64,000 bases of DNA from Acidisarcina sp963790505 (GCA_963790505.1 CAWBOT010000002.1:372001-436000), one strand, 5' to 3'. Numbered from the stretch's first letter, positions 41,524-51,135 are shown. Program-made: numbers and translations. Notes: generated by a model from the sequence alone, not told the origin.

Positions 41524-42183
41524 TCAGCGCCCTTTAGCGGGGGTACCTGTCATTGGCCCCTTGGCGGCCTGGGCGGCGATTGAGTTGGTAATCTCCAGAA
41601 ACATCATGCGCAAGTTGAAGAGTGCGGTTTGCAGCAGCTTCTGCTCGCGGTCGGTCAGATTGCCCTTGGTCTTATCCGAGAGTACGGCGAGCATATCGAT
41701 GGATTGACGCGCGCCGATGATGTCGACGCGAGGTTTCTGGCCAGGCTCCGCCGCGGCACCCATGGCGATGACCGCCGATAAATAGAAGGACTGCACAACT
41801 TGCTCGAAGTCGGCTTGCGGAGTGGCTTCGACGCCGGGGTTGGCGTTGCGAATCATCTGATCGAGCTGGCCGGACGACTTCTGATAAGCGGCGTGCTGGT
41901 CGGCGGACTCCTGATGAGTCGGCACCGGGCCGAGATCCTCTTCGAGTTCAGAGAGCGGGCCGTCTCCGTCCAGCGCTTCATCCAACGGGTCGGGGTCAAT
42001 GCCAAGGGCCTCACCCTGCGGCGTCGCCGCCCCAGGGGTCGCCGACGAAGGGGTGTCCATCACGGGAGGAGCTTCGTGGATAGGTTCCTCAACGGGGGTG
42101 GCAGAGGAGGGATCGCGAAGTTCGCCATCGTAGTTGAATTTGCGGCGGTCGGTGACGGTAAAGCTGGTTTGTTTCTCAGACAT
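41524..42183 (-). CDS. DUF1844-domain protein
   Basis: Cytosolic protein of 219 residues. The N-terminal 110 residues are low complexity, rich in Pro, Glu, Asp and Thr (SSATPVEEPIHEAPPVMDTP), probably disordered. The C-terminal part (FEQVVQSFYLSAVIAMGAAAE, IIGARQSIDMLAVLSDKTKGNLTDREQKLL, LFNLRMMFLEI) matches DUF1844, a helical domain of unknown role found in several deep bacterial phyla. ATG 42183 is used; the longer reading to 42348 has no conserved sequence. Same strand as ygfZ, 94 bp downstream of its stop. Confidence 0.88.
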   Translation of the reverse strand: MSEKQTSFTVTDRRKFNYDGELRDPSSATPVEEPIHEAPPVMDTPSSATPGAATPQGEALGIDPDPLDEALDGDGPLSELEEDLGPVPTHQESADQHAAYQKSSGQLDQMIRNANPGVEATPQADFEQVVQSFYLSAVIAMGAAAEPGQKPRVDIIGARQSIDMLAVLSDKTKGNLTDREQKLLQTALFNLRMMFLEITNSIAAQAAKGPMTGTPAKGR

Positions 42184-42277
42184 CGTATTTTCCAATCTTC
42201 TTTCGATACTAACGCTAGCTGATGGAGCCGTGGATGGTTGCCGTACCTGCAGATAAACGGGTATCCGTCCGTGGTCA

Positions 42278-43381
42278 TCAGGGCGCAGGAGGGTGGTCGA
42301 GAACGGTAGCTGCGCCGCCCTCATATTCGAGGGGGGACTTGCGCTCAAGCGCTTCCGTGCGGATAAATCCCAGAGCCACGGCGTGACGGAACTCTGGTAA
42401 GCGGATTGCAGCGAAGCTGGTCAGTTGCCCGACCGCAGCCGCCTCCCCTGCGACGCGCAGATCAGTGGGCGCTGAGGGAAGTTCGCCATCGAGCTCGAAT
42501 TGGCGCAGGTTACGATGCACCGTCGCTCTGGAGCGGATACGCTCCACGATCTCCTGCCCCAGGTAGCAGCCTTTGGTGAAGTTCAGCGCTCGATTCTGCG
42601 AGGTCTCCTGGGGTAGATGGCGATCGGTGAAGTCGATTCCGTATTGGGGAGTTCCTTCAAGCACGCGGAGTGCTTCGAGAGCGTCGATCCCGATCGGCTC
42701 GGCCCCGATGGCGGTGAGGGCGCTCCAGACAGTTGAGGCATGTTCCGGCGCAAACCAAAGCTCGTAGCGAGGAACCACGACGCTGTAAGCCCGCACCAGC
42801 GTGATCGGTACAGAGGCAAGGGTGTTTGCGGAGAATTGCATAGGGACCAAAACTGATGCATGGAGGCCAAGTGCGTCGAGGGTCGCGCTGGCTTGCGGGC
42901 CGGTGAAGCCGATTCCCGTCGTGGCGTCGTCTAACGGATGAAGCTCCACGTCATCCATAATGATGAAGTGGTCGAGGTGAGCAAGAAGGCGAGCAACCTG
43001 AGATCGATCGGTATCGAGGAGAAGCTCCTCGGTGGTGCGATAGATATAGGCATCGCCCTGGATGCGTCCCTGAGCGTTGAGGATGAAGTTGTAATTGCCG
43101 CTGCATTCAGGAAGAGTCTGGATGGCGTTGGAGACCATGCCGTTGAGCCAGCGGAGGCGGTCAGGACCGGTGATCCGGATGCGCGTGCGGTAGCCGAGGT
43201 CAAAGGCGGCCACGCGGAACAGAGCCGCAGCCACTTCCTCGTTCCGGGACGAAAAGGCCTCTGGAGTCAGCGCCCCGCCGTGTTGGCGAAGTCCCAGAGT
43301 TGCAAACGTTGCCTGCAGGTGGAGCGCAAGGGGAGTGAGTGCCGGGGCGGTCTCGGCGGCGAGGATTGCTGTTTCGTTCAT
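42278..43381 (-). CDS. ygfZ: Folate-binding YgfZ/GcvT-like iron-sulfur maturation protein
   Basis: Tetrahydrofolate-dependent helper for assembly or repair of some iron-sulfur enzymes, 367 residues. The YgfZ signature KGCYLGQEIVER with its conserved Cys is intact, and RIRSRATVHR follows as usual. The N-terminal half has the GcvT fold (RITGPDRLRWLNGMVSN, GRIQGDAYIY, FTGPQASATLDALG). ATG 43381 is chosen over GTG 43390. It is divergent from the secreted HExxH protein gene, with about 100 bp between start codons. Confidence 0.92.
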   Translation of the reverse strand: MNETAILAAETAPALTPLALHLQATFATLGLRQHGGALTPEAFSSRNEEVAAALFRVAAFDLGYRTRIRITGPDRLRWLNGMVSNAIQTLPECSGNYNFILNAQGRIQGDAYIYRTTEELLLDTDRSQVARLLAHLDHFIIMDDVELHPLDDATTGIGFTGPQASATLDALGLHASVLVPMQFSANTLASVPITLVRAYSVVVPRYELWFAPEHASTVWSALTAIGAEPIGIDALEALRVLEGTPQYGIDFTDRHLPQETSQNRALNFTKGCYLGQEIVERIRSRATVHRNLRQFELDGELPSAPTDLRVAGEAAAVGQLTSFAAIRLPEFRHAVALGFIRTEALERKSPLEYEGGAATVLDHPPAP

Positions 43382-43478
43382 CGGAACCACGAATACTCAT
43401 TATAGCTTTGCAATACGGTATAGCTTCGCGAGGAATACGAATGGCTTTGTCTGGGCAAAGCCGGCTGAAGGGACAGGA

Positions 43479-45023
43479 ATGAGTTTGAAGCAGGGTTTCC
43501 AAAGAATGGTAGCAGGAACGACTTTGATTTTGAGCGCGCTGGCTTGCGGTGCACAAACAGCGTCCGCGGCCGGTAATGCGGCGCGGCAAAGCGACGCTCC
43601 GCAGATCCAGAAGGCAGCTCCGGAGACGCGCCTGTCGCCCGAGCAGGCAAAGCAGCTCTTTCGTTCCGTCGACGAGATTCTGCATTTTGCTTCAGATGAC
43701 TCCAAGCTCCCGGTAAAACACGAAGTGAAGCGCAAATTGCAGACCCGCGCCTCGGTCGAGAAGTATGTCGTCGACAAGTTCAATGACGATGAGGACGCGA
43801 AGCGCATGCAGCGTTCGGAGATCGTGCTTAAGAAGTTCGGGCTGCTCGACCGAGATTTCCAGCTAAAGCCATTTCTGGTCAGCCTGTTGACGGAGCAGAT
43901 CGCCGGCTACTACGACAGCAAGACCAAGACGGTGAACCTGCTCGACTGGATCGCGCCCGACTCGCAGAAGCCGGTACTGGCGCACGAACTGACCCACGCC
44001 CTCCAGGACCAGCATGTGAACCTGGACAAGTGGGAGGACCAGTCGCTCTCCGGGGTGTCGAAGAGCTTTGCCGACGACAAGAAGCACATCCCCCTCGACG
44101 AGGTGGATACCGCTCGAGAGGCGGTGCTTGAGGGCCAGGCGATGGCCGTCTTTGTGGACTATTCGTTAAAGCCCTCAGGCAGGACACTGCTTAACTCGCC
44201 CGATCTGGGCGCGACCCTCAAAGATAATCTCGCTGACAACTCGGACTCTCCGGTTATGGCGCGCGCACCGCTGCTGCTGCAGGAGTCGCTTCTGTTTCCT
44301 TACCGCGAGGGGCTGAGCTTTGAGCAGGTGCTGATGAAAGACCAGGGTGTCGAGAACGCCTTCGCCGGCGTGCTGGACCGCCCCCCCTCGACCAGCTACG
44401 AGATTCTGAATCCGCGCAGCTACGAGCGCAAGGTGAAAGTGCCTCTCTTGCAAATGCCTGACATTCATGGATTGCTGGACGAACAGTACGAGCCTTACGA
44501 CATTGGCGTGATGGGTGCGCTCGATGTGCGCATCCTGACCGAACTGTTCGCCGGAGAAGAAGCGGCTGTCGCGCTGACGCCGGAATGGGACGGCGGGATT
44601 TACTATGCGGCGCAGAGCAAGAGCGCCAAAACTCCAGAGCAGAAGGCGCAGACTGCCTCGGTCTCGCTGTTGTATCTGTCCGCGTGGAAGAGCGCCGATG
44701 CAGCCAAGACCTTCGCTGCAATTTATGCGGAGCAACTCAGCCGAAAATACTCGGGTGTGAAGCGCGAACCGGAGGCAGAGTCGAACGGCGAACAGATTTA
44801 TAAGACGAATGAGGGGCCGGTGCTCATCGCCATCGCCGGCAACCAGGTGTTTACCAGCGAGAGTTTCGATCTGACGCTTGCCCACAAACTGGAGCTTCTC
44901 ATGGTCGGCGCGCAGGCCAGCGGCGACATGCAGACGGCCCGGGCGAGATCCCCGGAGTTGACCGGCGGAGTAATCAACCTGATCACTAAATGTGGCTTGA
45001 TGAGGGCCGGCCTGCCGCATTGA
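43479..45023 (+). CDS. Secreted HExxH putative zinc metallopeptidase
   Basis: Exported protein of 514 residues, family not recognised by name. A signal peptide covers residues 9-31. The zinc motif HELTH (His169, Glu170, His173) in PVLAHELTHALQDQHVNL is followed about 45 residues later by REAVLEGQAMAVF, whose Glu is a good third ligand, the 'HExxH...EG' layout of gluzincin-like secreted peptidases. Upstream SLLTEQIAGYYDSKTKTVNLLD is also typical of this uncharacterised group. The rest is helical. The start at 43479 follows GGGACAGG and precedes the signal peptide. Activity is inferred, not known. Confidence 0.75.
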   Translation: MSLKQGFQRMVAGTTLILSALACGAQTASAAGNAARQSDAPQIQKAAPETRLSPEQAKQLFRSVDEILHFASDDSKLPVKHEVKRKLQTRASVEKYVVDKFNDDEDAKRMQRSEIVLKKFGLLDRDFQLKPFLVSLLTEQIAGYYDSKTKTVNLLDWIAPDSQKPVLAHELTHALQDQHVNLDKWEDQSLSGVSKSFADDKKHIPLDEVDTAREAVLEGQAMAVFVDYSLKPSGRTLLNSPDLGATLKDNLADNSDSPVMARAPLLLQESLLFPYREGLSFEQVLMKDQGVENAFAGVLDRPPSTSYEILNPRSYERKVKVPLLQMPDIHGLLDEQYEPYDIGVMGALDVRILTELFAGEEAAVALTPEWDGGIYYAAQSKSAKTPEQKAQTASVSLLYLSAWKSADAAKTFAAIYAEQLSRKYSGVKREPEAESNGEQIYKTNEGPVLIAIAGNQVFTSESFDLTLAHKLELLMVGAQASGDMQTARARSPELTGGVINLITKCGLMRAGLPH

Positions 45024-45092
45024 TTCCGCCCCATTTATACTTTTCAGGTACCTAGAAACGGCATTAGATCCGGCTTCCGGCTGAGAAGCGCG

Positions 45093-45984
45093 GTGGAGTA
45101 TGGTTTGCAAGAAGCGGAAATTGGCATTATCGGCGGCAGCGGTCTTTACACCATGCCCGGCCTGACCCAAGTCAGGGAACAACGTATCACCACCCCCTTT
45201 GGCGACCCCTCCGACGCCTTTATGCTGGGTAATCTGGCGGGACGCAAAGTGGCATTTCTTTCGCGGCACGGGCGAGGACATCTGCTGCTGCCGTCGGAGC
45301 TGAACTTTCGAGCGAACATTTTCGCGATGAAAAAGTTGGGTGTGGAGCGAATCCTGTCCGTCTCCGCCGTCGGCTCGCTCAAAGAAGAACACAAGCCGAC
45401 CGATTTCGTGATTCCGGACCAGTTTATCGACCGCACTTTTCATCGCGAGTCGACCTTCTTCGGCGAGGGCATTGTTGGGCACATCGCCTTCGGCGATCCG
45501 GTCTGCGGAGTGGTGGGAAAGGGCGATTGCCGGGGCGTGCGAGAGCGTTGGCGTCGTCGGCAAGTTCGGCGGAACCTACATTTGCATGGAAGGGCCACAG
45601 TTCTCGACCCGCGCGGAATCGAACCTTTATCGAAGCTGGGGAGCAGACATCATCGGCATGACCAACCTGCAAGAGGCGAAGCTGGCCCGCGAGGCGGAGA
45701 TATGCTACGCCACCATGGCGATGGTCACCGACTACGACTGCTGGCGCGAAGGGCACGACGCGGTGACCGTCGAGGAGGTGGTTGCGGTGCTGAATCAGAA
45801 TGCCGCCAATGCCACTAAGGTGGTTGCTGCGGCCATAGCGGCAATCCCGGGGGAACGCACATGCGCCTGCGCGAGCGCGCTTAAGTATGCCGTCCTCACC
45901 AGCCCGGCCGCAATCTCCGCTGCCGCACACGAAAGGCTGGATCTGCTGTTAGGCAAGTATTTTTCTGTGAAGAGCGAGGCGTAG
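45093..45984 (+). CDS. mtnP: S-methyl-5'-thioadenosine phosphorylase, one frameshift
   Basis: Salvage enzyme that splits methylthioadenosine with phosphate into adenine and methylthioribose-1-phosphate. The first frame (GTG 45093) holds GIIGGSGLY, SRHGRGHLLLPSELNFRANIFAMKKLG in segments, SAVGSLKEEHKP and PDQFIDRT; an extra G in GGG at 45521-45523 shifts the frame; the second frame continues GKFGGTYICMEGPQFSTRAES, GADIIGMTNLQEAKLAREAE and the C-terminal helix. Removing one G restores the whole 296-residue protein, so a sequencing error is likely. The pfkB-type kinase starts three bases after the stop. Confidence 0.92.
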
Positions 45985-45987
45985 ATA

Positions 45988-46932
45988 ATGTCGATTTTAG
46001 TGGTGGGCAGTGTAGCGTTTGACAGCATCGAAACGCCTCACGGCCGCGTTGATCATGTGCTCGGCGGAGCAGCGACTTTCTTTGCATTGTCGGCAAGCTA
46101 TTTTACCGATGTGCGCGTGATTGGCGTCGTTGGAGAGGACTTTTCCGCGGAGAATGAAGCGGTGCTGACCCGTCGTGGCGTCGATACGCGCGGGCTCGAG
46201 CATGTCTCGGGAAAGAGCTTTCATTGGACCGGTTCCTACTTGAAGAATCTCAACGAGGCCCAGACGCTGAAGACCGAGTTGAATGTCTTTGAGACATTTG
46301 CGCCAAAGATCCCGGCCGAATACCAGGACAGCGATTTTCTTTTCCTCGCGAATATCGATCCGGTGCTGCAAGCGAATGTGCGGCAACAGATGCCCAAGGT
46401 GAAGATGGTCTGCGGCGACACCATGAACTACTGGATTCACGATCACCGCGAAAACCTCAACAGGGTGCTAGCAGGCCTTGACGCGCTGCTGATCAACGAC
46501 GGCGAGGCAAAGATGCTGGCGGACGATTCAAACCTACTGCGCGCCGCGGAAAAAATACTTGCCACGGGGCCAAAGACGCTGGTGATCAAGCACGGCGAAT
46601 ATGGAGCGACAGCTTTTTTCAGCGAGCGCTCTTTCTCTGGCAACGGCGGCAAGCCGGGCCTTACAGCGGTCCCATTCCGCGCCCCGGCTCTGCCGCTGGA
46701 TGCTGTGGTCGATCCAACTGGAGCGGGGGACTCTTTCGCCGGCGGTTTCTTTGGATATCTCGCGTCACAGCCTGAAGTGACTCTCGCTGCGTTCAAGCGG
46801 GCAATGTTTTACGGCGGCGTGATGGGTTCTTTTGCCGTGGAGAGATTTGGCACGGAACGCTTGCAGCAGCTAAGCCGCGAGGAGATCGATCAGCGGTTCT
46901 CTCGCTTCCGAGAGATCTCGCACCTTGACTGA
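45988..46932 (+). CDS. PfkB-family sugar kinase
   Basis: Carbohydrate or nucleoside kinase of the ribokinase superfamily, 314 residues, cytosolic. The N-terminal motif (LVVGSVAFDSIETPHGRVDHVLGGAATFFA) differs slightly from ribokinases, while the C-terminal DPTGAGDSFAGGFFGYLA carries the catalytic Asp and anion hole. TLVIKHGEYGA is the pre-ATP motif. Its start follows the mtnP stop by three bases, so the two are one transcriptional unit, suggesting a substrate linked to methylthioadenosine or adenosine salvage; this is inference. The next gene overlaps its stop by eight bases. Confidence 0.9.
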   Translation: MSILVVGSVAFDSIETPHGRVDHVLGGAATFFALSASYFTDVRVIGVVGEDFSAENEAVLTRRGVDTRGLEHVSGKSFHWTGSYLKNLNEAQTLKTELNVFETFAPKIPAEYQDSDFLFLANIDPVLQANVRQQMPKVKMVCGDTMNYWIHDHRENLNRVLAGLDALLINDGEAKMLADDSNLLRAAEKILATGPKTLVIKHGEYGATAFFSERSFSGNGGKPGLTAVPFRAPALPLDAVVDPTGAGDSFAGGFFGYLASQPEVTLAAFKRAMFYGGVMGSFAVERFGTERLQQLSREEIDQRFSRFREISHLD

Positions 46933-48619
46933 TCGGCACACAGAGCCGGCGCCTAACGCGGAGTTGTCCCAACGCAAGCAGATCGCGAGCGAGGCGCGCC
47001 TTGTAGGGCTGCTCGCTGCGATGCTGGGGCTGCTCTCATTCGGATATTGTGCGCGGCACGACTTGCTATTGCTCTATGGCGATGCCGTTGCGCATCTGCA
47101 TATCGCGCGCCGGGTCTTCGATTCCCTTAACCCGGGTTTTCGCCAGCTAGGCTCAGTGTGGCTGCCATTGCCTCATTTGCTGATTATCCCTTTCGTAATG
47201 CGGATGAGTTGGTGGCAGAGTGGATTTGCTGGCGCCATTCCATCGATTGCATGTTACATCCTGGGTTGCGTCGGAGTGTACCGGCTGGCGCGGGTGTGGC
47301 TGCCGGCGGGATCGGCGGCGGTTGCGGTCGCATTCTATGGACTGAATCCCGGTCTGCTCTATATGCAGGCTACGGCGATGACTGAACCCCTCTTTCTTAC
47401 GGAGATGATCTGGGCGGCGTTGCTACTTGCGGAATTTCGCCGAGCCGTAAAGCCAGCGCCGACGGGGCAGCCTTCAGAGTCGCACCAGGACCGGGACAAG
47501 CGGGCCGCCCGTTTGCTGTTTGGTGCAGGACTAGTGTTGCTCGCCTCTGTGTTCACGCGTTATGACGGTTGGATATTCACTTCGTTCGCGTGGCTTGTGG
47601 CAGCGATTGGGATCTGGCGCGCCAAGGCGTGGCGCGATCGGGCGGGCGGTGCTTTCCTCCTATTTACGGTGATGCTTGCAGTGGCGCCGCTGCTGTGGAT
47701 GGCCTACAACGCGAAGCAATTTGGCGATCCGCTCGATTTTCTGCGTGGGCCGTATTCAGCCAAAGCGATCGAAGAGCGAACTACGCCGCCCGGGGCTTGG
47801 CATCATCCCGGCTGGCACAGCATGCGGGTCTCGGCGTTGTACTTTCTCAAGGCGGCGGAACTCGGCGCGACGCCGTTGCGATTCGCTAATACGCTGTTCT
47901 TGCTGTCGGTCGCCGGGACTACCGTTGCTGTCGCACGATGGCGGAGTGGCAGCCTTTCGGCGCTGTTGCTGTTGTGGATGCCGTTGCCGTTCTATTCGTA
48001 CTCGGTGGCGTATGGTTCGGTGCCGATCTTTATTCCTCTCTGGTGGCCGCACTCCTGGTACAACACCCGATATGGCATGGAGCTTCTGCCTGCCTTTGCG
48101 TTATTCCTCGCGATGCTGGTCGCCTGGATATTCGACGTGGCGAACAAGAGAGTTCCTTGGGCAGCGCAGGGGATACTTCCTGCTGCATTGCTGCTCATTG
48201 TCATCAACAGCGTGGCGCTGGCCCGGGCTACTCCGCTGGTGCTGCAGGAGGCCATCGCCAATTCGCGGACGCGTATCCCCTTCGAGCAGGCAATCTCGAG
48301 ATCGCTTGCGCCAATTGCCAGACGCTCCTCGGGCCCAATTCTCATGTACACCTCAGAGCATGTCGGCGCTCTGCAGAGGGCTGGAATTCCGCTCAAGCGC
48401 ACCATCAACGAGGGCGACTACTACCAGTGGGGCGGAGCGCTGCGCGATCCGGCGGCATCTGCGCTACTCGTGGTTGCAATTGACGGCGACGCGGTCGAGA
48501 AGGCGGTGAAGGAACATCCTGAGGGGCTGACGCTGCTGACGGTTATATGCTCGACGGACCAGCAATGCGCGAGGATCTATGCTTCGCAGGCCTGGCGTCC
48601 CAGCAAATCCAAAAGGTGA
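46925..48619 (+). CDS. Polytopic glycosyltransferase-like membrane protein (GT-C type)
   Basis: Membrane protein of 564 residues with ten or more hydrophobic helices and a polar C-terminal domain of about 110 residues. The first loop contains the Asp expected in GT-C enzymes (YGDAVAHLHIARRVFDSLNPG), comparable to the DE/DD loop of ArnT and PMT. The loop near VFTRYDGWIF also fits. It likely transfers a sugar from a polyprenyl-phosphate donor outside the cytosol; donor and acceptor are unknown. The TTG start overlaps the kinase stop by eight bases; no better start exists upstream of the first helix. Confidence 0.75.
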   Translation: MTDRHTEPAPNAELSQRKQIASEARLVGLLAAMLGLLSFGYCARHDLLLLYGDAVAHLHIARRVFDSLNPGFRQLGSVWLPLPHLLIIPFVMRMSWWQSGFAGAIPSIACYILGCVGVYRLARVWLPAGSAAVAVAFYGLNPGLLYMQATAMTEPLFLTEMIWAALLLAEFRRAVKPAPTGQPSESHQDRDKRAARLLFGAGLVLLASVFTRYDGWIFTSFAWLVAAIGIWRAKAWRDRAGGAFLLFTVMLAVAPLLWMAYNAKQFGDPLDFLRGPYSAKAIEERTTPPGAWHHPGWHSMRVSALYFLKAAELGATPLRFANTLFLLSVAGTTVAVARWRSGSLSALLLLWMPLPFYSYSVAYGSVPIFIPLWWPHSWYNTRYGMELLPAFALFLAMLVAWIFDVANKRVPWAAQGILPAALLLIVINSVALARATPLVLQEAIANSRTRIPFEQAISRSLAPIARRSSGPILMYTSEHVGALQRAGIPLKRTINEGDYYQWGGALRDPAASALLVVAIDGDAVEKAVKEHPEGLTLLTVICSTDQQCARIYASQAWRPSKSKR

Positions 48620-48652
48620 GTGCTACGATTTCGCGAGGAAGCAAGGACCCAG

Positions 48653-49369
48653 ATGGTCGATCCACAACAAAACGGACATATGCTCAGCTTCAGTAATCTG
48701 GAGCAGATGGCGCTGACGAGCGGCGTCGCGGCGAGGCTGCTGGTCGCCGCACTGTTCGGTGGCCTGATCGGTCTCGACCGCGAACTGCATCAGAAACCCT
48801 CTGGGATACGCACGAACCTGCTGATCTGTTTTGCGTCATCGCTGTTTACCTTTCTGTCGCCCATTATTGCTGGCGAAACCGGCAACAATAAGGGGCAGAT
48901 TGCGGCAAACATCGTTCAGGGCATCGGTTTTCTGGGCGCTGGGTTGATCCTGCAGAATCGCAACAGGGTGAGCGGCCTGACCAGTGCGGCAACGGTATTC
49001 GCCGTTGCCTCGATCGGGATGGCGTGCGGAGCCGGCCTCTACGTTCCCGCAACGCTCGCGACCGTGACCGTCCTGGTCGCGCTCGAAGGAGTAGGCATCC
49101 TCGAGAAGAAGTGGAACCTGAAACTCTTCTTCCGCATATACGAAGTTCGGGGCAAAGACGCTGCAGAAATGGAGAGGATGATTCTTAAGGCAATGGACAC
49201 CGAAAGACGGCATCTTGGCGAGCTCGAACGTACCAACATCGGCGGCATCGAGCGCCTGAGCTTTACTGCCCAAGCCACCACGAAGGGCCATGCCAGATTA
49301 AAGAAAATACTCAGAGAATGCGGCTGCATCGATGACGTACTGAGCTTCCATAGTTCGGAGGACGATTGA
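48653..49369 (+). CDS. MgtC/SapB-family membrane protein
   Basis: Inner-membrane protein of 238 residues with four or five helices followed by a cytoplasmic ACT-like C-terminal domain. MgtC motifs: LFGGLIGLDRELHQKPSGIRTNLLIC, GIGFLGAGLILQNRNRVSGLTSAATVF and IGMACGAGLY. Members affect magnesium homeostasis and growth under stress; some inhibit ATP synthase. ATG 48653 is preferred to the upstream GTG because AAGGA lies just before it. Its stop overlaps the dapF start (TTGA). Confidence 0.93.
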   Translation: MVDPQQNGHMLSFSNLEQMALTSGVAARLLVAALFGGLIGLDRELHQKPSGIRTNLLICFASSLFTFLSPIIAGETGNNKGQIAANIVQGIGFLGAGLILQNRNRVSGLTSAATVFAVASIGMACGAGLYVPATLATVTVLVALEGVGILEKKWNLKLFFRIYEVRGKDAAEMERMILKAMDTERRHLGELERTNIGGIERLSFTAQATTKGHARLKKILRECGCIDDVLSFHSSEDD

Positions 49370-50178
49370 TTCCGTTTGCGAAGGCCCATGCCTGCGGGAA
49401 TGACTTCCTGATCGTGGATGCGAAATTCGTTGAGCAGCACGATCGCCGCGCAGTTGCGATCCGCCTCTGCGCGCGCAATACGGGCGTGGGAGCCGACGGA
49501 GTGGAGTATCTGGACTGGAATGGCGACCGGGCGGCGGCCCGCATTCAACTCTTCAATGCCGACGGATCGATCGCGGAGATCTCCGGCAACGGAACCCGTT
49601 GTGTGGCAGCGTGGATGGCCTATAAGCAACGCGCGGGAGCAGGTGATGTTTTCGCGATTGAAACGGATGTGGGCGTGCGGCAGTGCCGCATAGCGTCATC
49701 CAGCGAGCATCGCTTCGATATTGCAACGGGCATGGGTACGCCAGAGATCGCCCAGCGCGGCGTGGAACTGGCTGGAGGCAGGCTAGTTCAGGGTGCTGTA
49801 GTTTCGATGGGAAACCCTCATTTTGTCATTTTTGTTGGGGATGACCGCTTCGCGGTCGCTCAACAGGAGTGGGAATCGATCGGGCGCGAGATCTGCTTTC
49901 ATCGCGACTTTCCGCAGCAGACCAATGTCGAATTTGTTCACGTGATTGGCCCTGGAGAGATAGAGATCCGAATCTTCGAGCGGGGCGTCGGAGCGACGAC
50001 ATCCTCCGGGACCGGGACTTGCGCTACGGCGGCTGCTTCGATCGCGTTACGCGGGCTGAACTCGGAGCTGAGAGTCAGAGCGCCGGGGGGATCGCAACTC
50101 GTCAACTGGGCAGGCGGTTCTGCGGAGATGACCCTCACCGGGCCTGCCGAATTGATCGCTGTCGGAGAAGCATTCTGA
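49366..50178 (+). CDS. dapF: Diaminopimelate epimerase-like protein with Ser at a catalytic Cys
   Basis: Member of the DapF family, which interconverts LL- and meso-diaminopimelate using a Cys pair. First half: HACGNDFLIVD and ISGNGTRC with the catalytic Cys79. Second half: ERGVGATTSSGTGTCATAA, where the usual (A/S)CGTG reads SSGTG, so Ser214 stands at the second catalytic Cys; a Cys occurs five residues later (Cys219), as in most homologues. The rest of the fold is normal at 270 residues. Start TTG 49366 overlaps the mgtC stop; its own stop overlaps ldcA (TGATG). Either this is a lineage variant with working chemistry, or it acts as a different racemase. Confidence 0.85.
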   Translation: MIPFAKAHACGNDFLIVDAKFVEQHDRRAVAIRLCARNTGVGADGVEYLDWNGDRAAARIQLFNADGSIAEISGNGTRCVAAWMAYKQRAGAGDVFAIETDVGVRQCRIASSSEHRFDIATGMGTPEIAQRGVELAGGRLVQGAVVSMGNPHFVIFVGDDRFAVAQQEWESIGREICFHRDFPQQTNVEFVHVIGPGEIEIRIFERGVGATTSSGTGTCATAAASIALRGLNSELRVRAPGGSQLVNWAGGSAEMTLTGPAELIAVGEAF

Positions 50179-51120
50179 TGGGCGCCCCAATACTCAAACC
50201 GACTGCGGCACGTCCAGGGTCGAAGATCGCCATCATAGGTCCGGCGAGTTCGGCGAAAGCGGAACGCATCGATCTCGGCGTTGCCGCTTTGCGTAGGCTC
50301 GGCTACGAAGTGATCGAGGGAAGGCATCTGCGTGGCCGATCACCACAATACTTCTCGGGTTCCGTTGAGGAACGGCTGGAGGATTTGCATTGGGCTTTTG
50401 CCGATCCTGAAATCGCGGCCATCATTTGTAGCCGCGGCGGCTACGGATCGAACTATCTGCTCGACAGCATCGATCTCGATCTGGTGCGGGAGAACCCAAA
50501 ACCCTTCTTTGCCTACAGCGATATGACCGTTTTGCAAACGTGGCTGTTAGACAAGACGGGCCTGGTCTCTTTTCACGGGCCAATGGCAGCCTCAGATTTC
50601 TATCTCAACGATGGCGTACACCGGGGGAGCTTCGATGCTGCACTCTTAGGGGAGACAGCAACCCTGGGCAATGCAGAAGGACTGCGCACCCTGCGCGCCG
50701 GACGCACATCCGGAACGCTCTACGGCGGATGCCTGAGCATGATCGTGTCGTCACTGGGGACCCCGTTTGCGGGGGAAACCGAAGGAAAGTTGCTCTTCCT
50801 CGAAGATGTCGAGCGCAAAGCCATATCAGATCGACAGCATGCTCCGGCAGATGATACTGGCGGGAAAGTTGGACGGAGTCAAGGGGATCGTCTTTGGGGA
50901 GATGCTCGCTTGCAAGCCGGAAGCAAATGTAGATTCTGCGATGCTGGATGAGGTCATTCTGCGTGTGCTTGAAGAGTTCGACGGGCCGGTTGGCATTGGG
51001 TTGCGATCCGGGCATGTGACGCGCGCAAACGTTACTCTGCCCCTGGGGCTTAAGGCGGAAGTAGACCTAAACGACGACATGCCGACGCTTCGGCTGCTTG
51101 AACCGGCGGTGCGAACTTGA
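50178..51120 (+). CDS. ldcA: LD-carboxypeptidase (S66), one frameshift
   Basis: Cytosolic serine peptidase that removes the terminal D-Ala from murein tetrapeptides during peptidoglycan recycling. The nucleophile Ser114 is in FFAYSDMTVLQ, next to SRGGYGSNYLLD; the charge-relay Glu and His lie in LFLEDV and in RSGHVTRANVTLPLG. Near 50805-50820 the frame shifts by one base (EDV then AKPYQIDSMLRQM in the next frame). Joining the frames restores about 313 residues, the normal length, so a base error is likely. Start ATG overlaps the dapF stop by one base; mpl follows 15 bases after the stop. Together they handle peptide recycling. Confidence 0.9.
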
Positions 51121-51135
51121 GTGAAATGCTAAGGA

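Noticed and set aside
44175..45563. 462-codon minus-strand open frame
   Set aside because: Lies opposite the HExxH protein and mtnP, both supported by motifs; the translation is Arg/Gln/His-rich without a domain.
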